Of a DNA stretch of 64,000 bases, positions 42,901-51,230 are shown piece after piece. The stretch spans positions 62,001-126,000 of the forward strand of contig NZ_MBTA01000002.1 in NCBI RefSeq assembly GCF_003609575.1, read 5' to 3'. This DNA is from Pelobium manganitolerans. GTDB lineage: Bacteria > Bacteroidota > Bacteroidia > Sphingobacteriales > Sphingobacteriaceae. Each line of letters starts with the position of its first letter. Positions within the stretch are counted from its first letter, which is position 1. A program made the translations under genes and the position numbers. The notes beneath the pieces were generated by a model. The model made no database searches, was not told the origin of the DNA, and saw only the letters and a program-made list of their open reading frames with translations.

Positions 42901-44764
42901 CAGGCTTAGCACCCGTGGACAAAATTCTACGACTACCGCAGAAAGACGCATTCGGGTAGGAGGAAGCAATGCTTCACCCTCGTACAATGGCTCGGAGTTC
43001 AATGGTCTTGCTATTATGGCGATTGATTCGACAAATAGCACAAAGATTTTAAACTATCCGAGCCCCTATAATTTTAAAAACGATGGTATAAATGGTTCAG
43101 GCGTCTTCTATTTTGACACTAATAACTTGACAGATGTCGATTCACTTGTCCGATACATCAATAACATTCCTCTCAACTACAATGTTTTTGGTGTAAGCGG
43201 CCTGAACTTCGCACCCAAAATGTTACCCGAGATCGCGAAATTTGCTCTAAAAAATTTAGGCTTGTCTTTATTTGAAAGCGTAAACAATGGTGAACCGTAT
43301 GTTTTCGTGGGCAAAAAAGGTGTACCACAAAATAGCGGCTCTATTAGAGAACTAAGTGCAAGTGCAACCGAAGATATCCTATTTTTGTACGACATCCCAT
43401 ATCCCTGGAGTAACGGGACCTATACGTCTGAGAAAATTGGCCCGGCCAAAAAGTGGTATAAGTCAACTGTCGAATTCAATATCTCGCCAAATGATATTGT
43501 TAAAGCCAATGTTATCGGAGTAAAAAGAGATGGGATAGAAGAGATACTTAAATCGGGTCAAATGTTCACTTTCGACTTAACAGATGTAGACGCAAACGAA
43601 TACCCTTTTATCAAGATTAGAGCGGAAATATCAGACAATGTGGAGTTTACCGCTCCAACCTTAAATTTTTGGAAAACCATATATGAAGGATATCCGGAAA
43701 CTTCATTTAATCCGCAGGTTGAAAACTATTTTTATTCAAAACAAATTAACGAGGGTGATTCAATAAAAATAGGTGTGGGTATCAGTAATTTAAAAGAAAT
43801 ATTGAGTGATTCTTTAGATCTTTATTATAAGGTCACCAAACAAGATAGATCTATAATAAACGGAAAAATTCTTACCGTTTCCCCAATTCTAGCAAAAACA
43901 GATGCCAAAGCCCAGTTTTCACTTCCAACCCTTGGCTTAGCCGGGAACAACATTTTGCAACTACACCTTATTCCCAGAAATCAGAAAGATCAATTTGACT
44001 TTAATAATTATATAAATTATGACTTCAAGGTAATTGCAGATAATAAAAACCCATTGGTAGATGTTCTTTTTGACGGCAAACATATTATCAACGGTGAGGT
44101 TGTATCCCCGAATCCAAATATAAGTGTCTCTTTAGTTGATGAGAATAAATTTTTGATAATGCGCGACACAGGACTAGTCAAAATATTTCTCAAGAAACAT
44201 GACGCAGGCGATTACAAAAGATTGTTTTTCGGCACAAATGAAATAAGTGTGCAAACCGAAGCTACCACTGAGGAAAACAACATGACATATCTGGTTAGAA
44301 CGGGGCTTCTATCGGACGGTGAATATTCCCTAAAAATCAGTTCACGGGATGTCACTGGCAATAAAAATGAAATGGATCACGTTACCAACTTTACTGTTGT
44401 GAACGAACAAAGCGTCACCGATATACTTCCGTATCCAAACCCAGTTGTAAATAGTGCTCGATTTGTTTTTAAAGTTACTGGCGCTAAAGTACCTGACAAC
44501 TTCTTTATTCAAATATTCAATTCGTCGGGTAAAGTTGTTAAAGAAATAAACAAAGATGAATTAGGAAATATTAAAATTGGAAATAATATATCTGATTATG
44601 TTTGGGATGGTACGGATAATTTTGGTGATAGGTTGGCAAACGGAGTTTATTTTTATAAGGTAACAATTGAAAATAACGACGGAAGCGCCATGAAAAGGAG
44701 GTACGAAGCAAACACTTCAAGGTTTTTCAAAAAAGACATCGGAAAAATTTATCTATTGAGGTAG
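39908..44764 (+). CDS. PorU2-like type IX secretion system sortase
   Basis: A very large C25-family (gingipain-like) cysteine peptidase, 1,618 residues from the GTG at 39908, with a signal peptide near 1-25 (MNILKF ... KAYAQ). An upstream ATG at 39869 would add 13 residues before the signal and overlap the previous gene by 35 nt. The catalytic His620 (FLGHGSTTG) and Cys647 (INGCSTGNAF) are intact. A CARDB-like Ig domain follows (about 750-850). The C-terminus (about 1525-1610, PYPNPVVNSARFVF) is a FlgD/T9SS-type sorting domain. PorU removes cargo sorting domains and attaches cargo to surface glycan. The size and an own sorting domain fit the PorU2 group better than PorU. It lies inside a glycan locus. 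Confidence 0.85.
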   Translation: MNILKFTGLLCFLFAITIYNKAYAQSIYGNEWLHAGQSYAKIRISEKGIYKITYTQLQNIGFFDKSTSTVGIQIFYLGKEIPLHIIGDEDNDFNENDYILFYGNPDNSKIDSDLYKPGEQPNPEVSLFDDVASYYITNSSKNAGKRYQNLNLSSAGISPENEIIYTVSKNFSSQYYPGQYVLDVMTFSDYIEGEGYLGETFSIGTSQTHTLSTPNFNSSSTFKPVFESFVAGRSNASSTDPSGNNHHLKVSVDNLVVKDTKFKGYKTVRIAEALTTVLNQNTNVTFSSINDIGAVTDFQAPSYIRLTYPRTLNAQEVNFLEFKLNSSNTNCVLNFTNTDTWISSFVINPASSEIYAGIKNASSTTFTVKNTSNTYIVFDASAIRATNLEVLQINLVNPNTTDAKMLIVTHPSLVESSKKIAAYKTTRGTNTSVISTEELYNQFGYGVHSAIAIRNYCRFLLEKAETKPEFLFLVGKGYEYVKQNLEDDLVPTFGFPASDIGITSKLEDDNLAPALATGRLPAKNSADVENYLEKIKIFEQQPSELWRKTIINITGGGNSGEDTQFSAYLRNLSKISDKEYFGSHTITYYKTVTDPITDNLTEKINNTIATGASLVTFLGHGSTTGTAVSVGRAKDIEKVLFYYINGCSTGNAFTSASLGEEFILEKQRGAIGWIGTSSEGVASYLSGLANAFYQKTFKTNYGQSVASNLSAGIRNYQNPTDNLNKIHCQQTIYLGDPSLSFYAPTKPDYEISPNNISMVESNATASSPSFTLSLIVKNIGKALPDSVKVEVIRTLSDNTIIKYPYQSFNNLYNTDTLHFNIPNSLANASGNNRFTIKIDPENEISELNELNNVADFSIYLASNGISIISPIPYSILSKDNLELKVQSNNLFTKTAVYLFEIDTVGTFDSNWKKTSGKISSNLFASWKPDVSLEANKVYYWRAKLDAEITDGGQWQNSSFTYIPDSEEGWIQAHHHQFSGITLKNITADFKFTNTVFPIRLSTRGQNSTTTAERRIRVGGSNASPSYNGSEFNGLAIMAIDSTNSTKILNYPSPYNFKNDGINGSGVFYFDTNNLTDVDSLVRYINNIPLNYNVFGVSGLNFAPKMLPEIAKFALKNLGLSLFESVNNGEPYVFVGKKGVPQNSGSIRELSASATEDILFLYDIPYPWSNGTYTSEKIGPAKKWYKSTVEFNISPNDIVKANVIGVKRDGIEEILKSGQMFTFDLTDVDANEYPFIKIRAEISDNVEFTAPTLNFWKTIYEGYPETSFNPQVENYFYSKQINEGDSIKIGVGISNLKEILSDSLDLYYKVTKQDRSIINGKILTVSPILAKTDAKAQFSLPTLGLAGNNILQLHLIPRNQKDQFDFNNYINYDFKVIADNKNPLVDVLFDGKHIINGEVVSPNPNISVSLVDENKFLIMRDTGLVKIFLKKHDAGDYKRLFFGTNEISVQTEATTEENNMTYLVRTGLLSDGEYSLKISSRDVTGNKNEMDHVTNFTVVNEQSVTDILPYPNPVVNSARFVFKVTGAKVPDNFFIQIFNSSGKVVKEINKDELGNIKIGNNISDYVWDGTDNFGDRLANGVYFYKVTIENNDGSAMKRRYEANTSRFFKKDIGKIYLLR

Positions 44765-44765
44765 T

Positions 44766-45947
44766 TTATTTTAATAATTCCTTATAGAGGTCCGCTGTTT
44801 TTTTTCCGATTGTTGTATAACTGAAATTCTCGATTGCTTGGGAGGAAATCATTGCTTTGTTGTAAAAAGTTGGATTTCTAACCATTTGAAGCATAGCGTT
44901 TTGAAGCTCCACCGGACTTCTTTTGTTAATTAATATTCCATTTTCATTATTTATTACTTCTGCAACACCCCCTACTTTGGTAGAAATAACGGGAAGTCCA
45001 CAACACAAAGCCTCTAAAATAACACAAGGCATGTGTTCATAATCACTATTTAAAACAAATGCATCAGCAGACCTCATCAATTCTGCAACTTTATTATAAG
45101 CAACATGCTTAGATACAATAACGTATTTTTTAATATTTTGATTTTCAAAAAGATATTCATCTATAGAATCTTGATGTCCACCTATTAGCAGGAGCTTTGC
45201 AGTAATATTGTCGTTTGACAATAATAAATGAAATGCCTTTAAAATATCCAAAGTGTTTTTTTGTTTTGCAAAACTGGAAACGTGGATAAACGTGAAGTCA
45301 GTTTCTGAGTTTTCTTTAACTTGACAATAAAATAATGAAACGTCAACGACATTTGGCATTGTATAATGTCTACAAGCTTTTCTTGTCCACTTTGCGACAG
45401 AGTTGGTTAAACCTTCAGAAACACCTATAACAAGATCAAATTTCTTAAGAATAAGCCTGTAAACAAGCTTTTTAAAGATACTTTGCTTCCTAAAATTATA
45501 AGCAGCATTCTCTGCTTCATTGAACAAAGACCAATGTTCTGTTAAAACCAGTTTGAGATTGTATTTCCATTTAAGGTATAACGAAAATATACCAGATGGA
45601 AAAAACACATAATTATGTACTAATTTCGGCAGACCGTATTTTTTAAAAACAATTTTAAAAACAGCCAAATAATTAATTATCAAATTAACGCCGTTAACTA
45701 TGTCTAATCGAGAATTTGGAAAATAACGCTTAAATGTGATGACATTTTCATTCACAAAATGTTCATCAGTCGAAAGCTGACTTCCTTTTTTAGTAGCAAC
45801 GTAAATTACAATTTGTTTCTCATATGGTGCGACTGCATTTACCCATCTTTCATTAAAATCACCATTAGATATACTTAATTTACTAGGATACCAACTAGGC
45901 AAAACCAAAATATAATCAGAACCTTTCTGTCTCATGTCGTAGATCAA
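44766..45947 (-). CDS. Glycosyltransferase family 4
   Basis: A 393-residue GT-B glycosyltransferase. The N-terminal domain (about 1-190) contains LVLPSWYPSKLSISNGDFNE. The C-terminal domain carries FIHVSSFAKQKNTLDILKAF and the nucleotide-sugar signature EHMPCVILEALCCGLPVIST plus GGVAEVI. It probably adds a hexose to a lipid-linked or surface glycan. Its 3' end is 1 nt from the convergent PorU2 gene without an obvious terminator, and its start overlaps the FemAB remnant by 4 nt. An alternative ATG lies at 45935. Confidence 0.93.
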   Translation of the reverse strand: MIYDMRQKGSDYILVLPSWYPSKLSISNGDFNERWVNAVAPYEKQIVIYVATKKGSQLSTDEHFVNENVITFKRYFPNSRLDIVNGVNLIINYLAVFKIVFKKYGLPKLVHNYVFFPSGIFSLYLKWKYNLKLVLTEHWSLFNEAENAAYNFRKQSIFKKLVYRLILKKFDLVIGVSEGLTNSVAKWTRKACRHYTMPNVVDVSLFYCQVKENSETDFTFIHVSSFAKQKNTLDILKAFHLLLSNDNITAKLLLIGGHQDSIDEYLFENQNIKKYVIVSKHVAYNKVAELMRSADAFVLNSDYEHMPCVILEALCCGLPVISTKVGGVAEVINNENGILINKRSPVELQNAMLQMVRNPTFYNKAMISSQAIENFSYTTIGKKTADLYKELLK

Positions 45948-46280
45948 TATTCCAAATTTTTTATAAAAAAAGCTCGAACAAACGCTTTTAGTTCATTCAA
46001 AAATTTCTTACCGTTTATTGTATGCTTTACAATATAATAAGGTTTTAATGTCGGATTATACCTGGCCTTAAATTCGGCAATACTTCTCATATTAGCGCCC
46101 ATATAATCTAGGATCTCTATCCCATTTGCATTTAACCATTTTAAAACTTTAATGTATACAAAAGCATTTATCTCCTTTTTAAATTGATTTTGTGGTATTA
46201 AACGCAATATAAAATAAGCGGTACAGTCAAGCCCTTTTAAGCTCAGTATCCCAAACGTCTGTAGAAACCTCTTTAAACAT
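45944..46280 (-). pseudogene. Remnant of a FemAB/GNAT-like gene (middle deleted)
   Basis: An ATG at 46280 opens MFKEVSTDVWDTELKRA and stops after 17 codons. One base over, the next frame runs on (CTAYFILRLIPQNQFKKEIN) to 45944 with IEILDYMGANMRSIAEFKAR. The first piece matches the start of the intact neighbour (MWKTLSISEWEE) and the second matches its end (VDLCGANIRGISIFKSF). About 200 residues are missing between them. It is therefore a duplicated neighbour that lost its middle and reading frame. Its end still overlaps the GT4 start by 4 nt. The isolated downstream part could be misread as an 87-residue gene from a TTG at 46207. Confidence 0.7.
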
Positions 46281-46309
46281 TAGCTTTTAATTGAAACTAC
46301 CATCCGTTT

Positions 46310-47269
46310 CTATGGAAGCTTGTTTAATATATATCCTTTAGCTAAATACAATTTATTAAACACAACTTTCCATTTAGATTTTAGATAACCTGTAAACGGG
46401 CGATATGAAATTATAAAATACATCTTCAAATCTGTATTGAAAAAAGACTTAAATATTGATATACCTCGGATGTTGGCTCCACACAAGTCAACCTCCGTAA
46501 ATCCGTTCTCATAGCACCAGTTAATCTGGTTATAATACAAAAGTGTATGGCTAAACTTTTCGTTTGTCTTCGCATTATTTAAAAGTATGGTGTAAACTTT
46601 CTTTTTCGGATAATCAAATAAAACTAAATTTGAAGCTATAAGCTCCCCTTTTTTATACAAATTAAATGCTTTTAAATAGCCACTTTTCGACCATCCATTT
46701 ATCAGTTGTTTGTAATGATGGATATGAGACGGACTGCTTCCTAAAGCTTTTAAAAAGTTAAGATTAATATCGACAGATTTTTCAGACGTATCCTCTGCAA
46801 CAAATTCAAACTCATATAAATCGATTTTAGAAAGATTTTTATTTATACTATAGTGAGGAGCTAGGCTATTGTTTTTTATATGTGTGTACCTTACTTCAAT
46901 CTTGAAGTTATTCCAGATAAATGGTCTTAGATCAAAAAAATCAACTTCTAACTTAAAGCAAATCTTTTTAAAATCTGACTTAAGATTAACAATTAAGCTA
47001 TCGCATATACCAAAATAGATCTGTTCCGCTATTCCTTTTTCTATATAAAATGGTGAGTATGAAAATCCTTCAGGGATTATAATATCTTTCCCCTTAGAAA
47101 AAAAGGATATAAAAGATAAATAATCACCTTTTGATTTATACCCCATAAGGTTTATTTTTAAATTATAAGTAGTCGAGATTGTTTCTAGGTAATCATACTT
47201 GTAAAATATAGTGGTGTTTTTCTTAACAGTTATCTCTTCCCATTCGCTAATACTCAGTGTTTTCCACAT
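46310..47269 (-). CDS. FemAB/GNAT-like acyltransferase of a glycan locus
   Basis: A 319-residue soluble protein whose C-terminal half resembles the FemAB/Acetyltransf_6 fold: KSGYLKAFNLYKKGELIASN, KVYTILLNNAKTNEKFSHTL, and FTEVDLCGANIRGISIFKSF. Related enzymes transfer an aminoacyl or acyl group onto cell wall or surface glycan. The substrate here is unknown. A decayed paralogue lies immediately downstream. The region is notably AT-rich. A strong hairpin separates it from tonB. Confidence 0.75.
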   Translation of the reverse strand: MWKTLSISEWEEITVKKNTTIFYKYDYLETISTTYNLKINLMGYKSKGDYLSFISFFSKGKDIIIPEGFSYSPFYIEKGIAEQIYFGICDSLIVNLKSDFKKICFKLEVDFFDLRPFIWNNFKIEVRYTHIKNNSLAPHYSINKNLSKIDLYEFEFVAEDTSEKSVDINLNFLKALGSSPSHIHHYKQLINGWSKSGYLKAFNLYKKGELIASNLVLFDYPKKKVYTILLNNAKTNEKFSHTLLYYNQINWCYENGFTEVDLCGANIRGISIFKSFFNTDLKMYFIISYRPFTGYLKSKWKVVFNKLYLAKGYILNKLP

Positions 47270-47296
47270 ATTGTTTAAATTCCTTATAAATTAAAT

Positions 47297-47324
47297 GAGC
47301 CGCTTATTTTACAATAAGCGGCTC
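47297..47324 (-). terminator. Perfect 12-bp hairpin at the edge of the glycan island
   Basis: GAGCCGCTTATT at 47297-47308 and its exact complement at 47313-47324 enclose a 4-nt loop. On the minus strand it lies 29 nt past the tonB stop and is followed by an AT-rich stretch rather than a pure T run. It probably ends tonB transcription. Confidence 0.7.
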
Positions 47325-47352
47325 CTAAAATTAACAACATTTATCAACTCTC

Positions 47353-48198
47353 CTACTGCATCCTAAAAACAACGGGCATAATATAACTTACCCTAACCGC
47401 CCGGCCGTTTTGTATCCCCGGTTTCCAAAATGGCGATTTCTTAATCACCCGCATAGCTTCTTCATCGCAACCGCCGCCAATGCCCCTTACAACTTTTAAA
47501 TTACTGATTTCACCATTCCTTTCCACCACAAAGGAAACAAGCACCCTACCGCTAATTCCAGCCTCTGCTGCAGCTGCTGGGTAACGCAGGTTTTTAGTGA
47601 GAAAGTTGCTCCAAGCCGCCATGCCACCGGGAAATTCGGGCATCATCTCCAAAAAAGCCGTGCCAACTGGCGCATCTTCGCTGCCAAGGCCCGTGCCTGC
47701 TCCAGCTCCGTCCGACCCGCTATTTGCAATCCCGTTTTCACCGCTGGTGGCCAAAGTGCCTTTCACATCATCCGCACCAATTAGGCTTTGCGCTATTTGC
47801 GCGGCTGTTGGCACCTCTGCTGTTACTAAATTGTCCTCAACCGGTTTTGCATTGCCTGCAAAATTAACTTGCTGTACATCCTCCACGGTTTTTGGCGATG
47901 CCTCTTCTCCCTTCGGTTGTGTAGTTTGCTCTTCTTGTATAGGTATGATAGGGATATCATCCAAAACCATAGGTCGCTCGAGCGGAGCTACACCCGGGAC
48001 AAAATTCCCTTGCTTAGGAGAGAAAACAAACGACAACAGAATGCCTGTACCAAACAAACAAAATGTAAACAATAATGCTTTAAGGAGATAGTTGCCCGAA
48101 TCTCTCCGTAAAATGTAGGCGCCGTAAGATTGATTGCGGTTTTCGAAAACAAGGTTGAGCCACTCCACCCTGTTAACATCAGTTTTTGGGAATAACAT
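47353..48198 (-). CDS. Energy transducer TonB
   Basis: A 281-residue protein with one N-terminal membrane segment (about 38-58, LLFTFCLFGTGILLSFVF), a Pro/Glu-rich periplasmic linker and a C-terminal TonB domain (about 195-281, LRYPAAAAEAGISGRVLVSF ... SPFWKPGIQNGRAV). It transmits proton-motive energy to outer-membrane receptors. The cytoplasmic start NRVEWLNLVFENRNQSYGAY is the usual Bacteroidota TonB opening. ExbB/ExbD are not adjacent. Confidence 0.93.
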   Translation of the reverse strand: MLFPKTDVNRVEWLNLVFENRNQSYGAYILRRDSGNYLLKALLFTFCLFGTGILLSFVFSPKQGNFVPGVAPLERPMVLDDIPIIPIQEEQTTQPKGEEASPKTVEDVQQVNFAGNAKPVEDNLVTAEVPTAAQIAQSLIGADDVKGTLATSGENGIANSGSDGAGAGTGLGSEDAPVGTAFLEMMPEFPGGMAAWSNFLTKNLRYPAAAAEAGISGRVLVSFVVERNGEISNLKVVRGIGGGCDEEAMRVIKKSPFWKPGIQNGRAVRVSYIMPVVFRMQ

Positions 48199-48292
48199 AG
48201 CTTTAAATTTAGAATTGGTTTTCTCTTATAACGATAGATATTTTACTAAATTATCTTTAGGGAGATTTATTTTTTCCGAAAATTCATTCCAT

Positions 48293-48326
48293 AAAAAAAC
48301 CCGCCTGAATATTCAAGCGGGCTTTT
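48293..48326 (-). terminator. Intrinsic terminator of the porin-amtB transcript
   Basis: A near-perfect 22-nt palindrome (48300-48321, CCCGC / GCGGG ends) followed on the minus strand by a run of seven T at 48293-48299. It lies about 20 nt past the porin stop codon. Confidence 0.85.
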
Positions 48327-48341
48327 ATGCGAATTAAAAAG

Positions 48342-49376
48342 CTAAAATGCATAAACTAAAGCTAGTGACAGTTGCGACGCGGTTTTAGTCGCCGTGCCAT
48401 CTGATTTCACAAAGCCAAAAGTATTCGTTTTTGAGTTGTCCAATCTAAGTTCTGGAATAAAGCGCAAACCACCTGCTTTTAGGTTAGCTGTGAGGGTAAA
48501 TGCGGTTATGCTTTCCCCCTCCACTGCGCCAACATCTTTATATTTAAAATATTCGCCGCGCAAACCCAATGCAAAATTATCGGTAAAACTATACTGAGGA
48601 TAAATTGCTAGGCCAGAATACTCGGTTCCGTCTGGCGTGCTCGTCCCCTGATCGTAATCTGCGGCGTTTAATCCTACCATAACTTTTTCCGTAATCTGGT
48701 AAGTAGTAGTTAAATCTAGCACAGTGCCAGAACCGTAAGTCCCTTTTCCGCTGGCAGAAGTTCCGGTAAGCACATTCAAATACGCCGACCAACCCTCTAC
48801 CGGCGAAATAAATACCTGTGCACCAAAAGATGAAACGCCATTTAGGTCTTGGTACACATTCCAATCGTTAAACAAGCCGGCCATCACGCTAAACCTGTCC
48901 GAAAAACGGTAATTTGCTTTAATACCGGCATTTTGGAAAGGTCCGTTCGCAAATAAGTACGAGGTAGAATAATTGAAATTAGGCACCGGCGATATCACTT
49001 CATAGCCTACAAATGTGCCCATGTAACCGGCAGTCATGCTAAATTGATCCGTAAAAGCGTAAGAGGCGTATAAATTTTGGATATGGAAATTACCTACGGG
49101 AATAGAAGACTCGCTACGCGGTCCAAAAGAAAGTTCGCCCACAAAAGAAGCTTTACCGGTAGTTTTCTTTAAGGCCACATCTATCATCCCTAAGGAAATG
49201 GAATTCTGCTCGTTTACGAAACTGGTCGGGATGTTGCTTGTTTTTGCAAAATCATATTTAAAATAGGTATCTATAGAACCTGATATTTCGAGTGGTGTTG
49301 ATGTAGAGTCGGTTTGTGCGTTGGCAATATAACCAGTGAACAAAATAGCGATTATGGTGTAAATTATTTTTTTCAT
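48342..49376 (-). CDS. OmpL-like beta-barrel porin (BBP2)
   Basis: A 344-residue outer-membrane protein with a signal peptide ending near residue 20 (YIANA). The sequence alternates amphipathic strands and short turns (GSIDTYFKYDF, FSMTAGYMGTFVGYEVISPV, LYASYAFTDQ) and ends in an aromatic residue (LALVYAF), as barrel proteins do. It resembles the putative porin-2 (OmpL-like) family. It is 53 nt downstream of amtB on the same strand and may let ammonium or small solutes cross the outer membrane; that link is inferred from the operon. Confidence 0.85.
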   Translation of the reverse strand: MKKIIYTIIAILFTGYIANAQTDSTSTPLEISGSIDTYFKYDFAKTSNIPTSFVNEQNSISLGMIDVALKKTTGKASFVGELSFGPRSESSIPVGNFHIQNLYASYAFTDQFSMTAGYMGTFVGYEVISPVPNFNYSTSYLFANGPFQNAGIKANYRFSDRFSVMAGLFNDWNVYQDLNGVSSFGAQVFISPVEGWSAYLNVLTGTSASGKGTYGSGTVLDLTTTYQITEKVMVGLNAADYDQGTSTPDGTEYSGLAIYPQYSFTDNFALGLRGEYFKYKDVGAVEGESITAFTLTANLKAGGLRFIPELRLDNSKTNTFGFVKSDGTATKTASQLSLALVYAF

Positions 49377-49429
49377 ATTTTTTGTATTAAGTATTTAAAT
49401 GGATTTAAAAGAAGTTTAACTGTAATTGC

Positions 49430-50737
49430 TTAAAGTTCTTCGTCGTGTTGAGAAAGATCTAGACCCGCCAGCTCTTGTTCGGCATTTACTCTTAAAGGAA
49501 TAATAGCATTGGTAACTTTAAGCAGAATATAAGAGCCTACAAATGCGAATACAGAAACGGCAACTAGCGCAAGCAAATGGGTGAAAAACAGGTGAGTTTC
49601 GCCGAAGAACAGGCCATTGCCAGTGGTGTTAGCTGGGTTTACATTTTGACTTGCAAATACGCCGGTTAATAGCATACCCACCATACCTCCCACTCCGTGA
49701 CAAGGGAACACATCTAAAGTATCATCTATATTAGTTTTTGAACGCCAGATAACAACCAAGTTGCTAACCACCGCAGCTACAAAACCTATTAATAAAGAAC
49801 TTGTGATACTTACAAAACCTGCTGCGGGAGTGATGGCCACCAAACCTACCACCGCGCCAATACAAGCGCCAACGGCCGAAGGTTTTTTGCCACGTAAAAT
49901 ATCAAAGAAAATCCAGGCTATGGCCGCGCCTGCCGATGCAGTGGTAGTAGTTGCTAAAGCTGTTGCCGCCAAAACATTGGCGCCGCCGGCAGAACCCGCG
50001 TTAAAACCAAACCATCCGAACCACAATAAACCTGTACCTAATATGACGTAACTGATACGCGCTGGCGTATGCTCTTGCGCACTGCGTTTCTTAAAAAATA
50101 AGGCTGCAGCCAATGCTGCCCAACCTGCCGACATGTGCACTACAGTACCGCCAGCAAAATCTAGCACGCCATAATTGAATAATAAACCATCTGGGTGCCA
50201 GGTAGCATGAGCCAATGGCGCATAAATAAATATCACAAACAGCGTGATAAAAATTAGATACGCGTTAAACCTAACACGTTCTGCAAATGCGCCCGTAATT
50301 AAAGCCGGAGTAATTACCGCAAACTTGAGCTGAAACATCGCAAAAAGAACAAGAGGTACGGTAGGCATTAAAGACCAAGAGGTAAGACCCAGCGTATCTT
50401 TCATCATAAAAAACGTACGCGGATCGCCAATTAAGCCACCGATATCTTTACCAAATGCCAAACTAAAACCAAATACCACCCAAAGAATAGTTACCAAGCC
50501 CATGCAAACGAAGCTTTGCAACATGGTAGAGATAACATTCTTTTTGCGCACCATACCACCGTAAAAGAAGGCCAGTCCCGGAGTCATTAATAAAACCAGC
50601 GCTGTAGAAACTAGCATCCAAGCGGTATCACCTGTATCCAGTTGTAAATCTTTAATATTCTGCACAGCATCGTTAGGAACCACCAAACAACAGACAGAAA
50701 TTAGAATTAGGAATAAAAACGGAATAATTCTTTTCAT
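49430..50737 (-). CDS. amtB: Ammonium transporter
   Basis: A 435-residue Amt-family channel with an N-terminal signal-like segment and about 11 TM helices. Recognisable Amt segments are WMLVSTALVLLMTPGLAFFY, DFAGGTVVHMSAGWAALAAA (pore His) and FPCHGVGGMVGMLLTGVFAS (second pore His). It conducts ammonium/ammonia inward and is normally controlled by a PII protein, but no glnK is adjacent. With the porin downstream and glutamine synthetase divergent, it forms a nitrogen module. Confidence 0.96.
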   Translation of the reverse strand: MKRIIPFLFLILISVCCLVVPNDAVQNIKDLQLDTGDTAWMLVSTALVLLMTPGLAFFYGGMVRKKNVISTMLQSFVCMGLVTILWVVFGFSLAFGKDIGGLIGDPRTFFMMKDTLGLTSWSLMPTVPLVLFAMFQLKFAVITPALITGAFAERVRFNAYLIFITLFVIFIYAPLAHATWHPDGLLFNYGVLDFAGGTVVHMSAGWAALAAALFFKKRSAQEHTPARISYVILGTGLLWFGWFGFNAGSAGGANVLAATALATTTTASAGAAIAWIFFDILRGKKPSAVGACIGAVVGLVAITPAAGFVSITSSLLIGFVAAVVSNLVVIWRSKTNIDDTLDVFPCHGVGGMVGMLLTGVFASQNVNPANTTGNGLFFGETHLFFTHLLALVAVSVFAFVGSYILLKVTNAIIPLRVNAEQELAGLDLSQHDEEL

Positions 50738-51230
50738 TTTTTGTGTTTTTTAGAGTTGTTAAACAAAAATTACCTGATAAAATCAAAAATTTACAGTAAA
50801 AACTTATAAATTATAATATTTATACCGTTTTTGACACACGCAATTTCAATATTTCGCTAAAAACACAAAAATATTTTACATATTAACCATAATTTTTATA
50901 AAAAAATCAAAAATTAACAGGAATTACCAACTTAAATCATTCATATTTTTAAAAAATAAACCAATTTGCTGTTATTTTTTAAATATTTAGCGACAGGAAA
51001 TGGTTTTAAAATATTGTATTTTTGAAATGAAAAGACCTAAAAAACTTATAAAAATTCTTAAAAACACAAAAAAGGTCGATGACAACACCTCTCTTTTCAC
51101 GGATTTTGAACAAAAAACACCTATTTATAATATTTTTATTTAAAAAAATTTGAATTTATACCATAAAACAACATAATTTTACGGCGTTGATTTAAAAAAA
51201 ACAGAAAATCACTAAAAAAATCTCATAAAA
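50738..51230. other. Long AT-rich divergent region between amtB and glutamine synthetase
   Basis: A 493-nt non-coding region, strongly AT-rich. A -7-like TATTTTTG lies at 51017-51024 on the plus strand, about 200 nt before glnN, without a clear -33 partner. GACCT (near 51032) and AGGTC (near 51074) form a spaced inverted repeat. No riboswitch or terminator is convincing. It probably holds nitrogen-responsive promoters for both directions. Confidence 0.4.

Noticed and set aside
45944-46207. An independent 87-residue gene starting at TTG
   Set aside because: It matches only the C-terminus of the neighbouring FemAB-like protein, and a matching N-terminal fragment lies just upstream in another frame, so it is a remnant.
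51027-51143. A 38-codon plus-strand open frame before glnN (MKRPKKLIKILKN...)
   Set aside because: It sits 3 nt after the -7-like TATTTTTG, so it would start before or at the predicted transcript start. Composition matches the surrounding AT-rich spacer and no attenuator structure follows.
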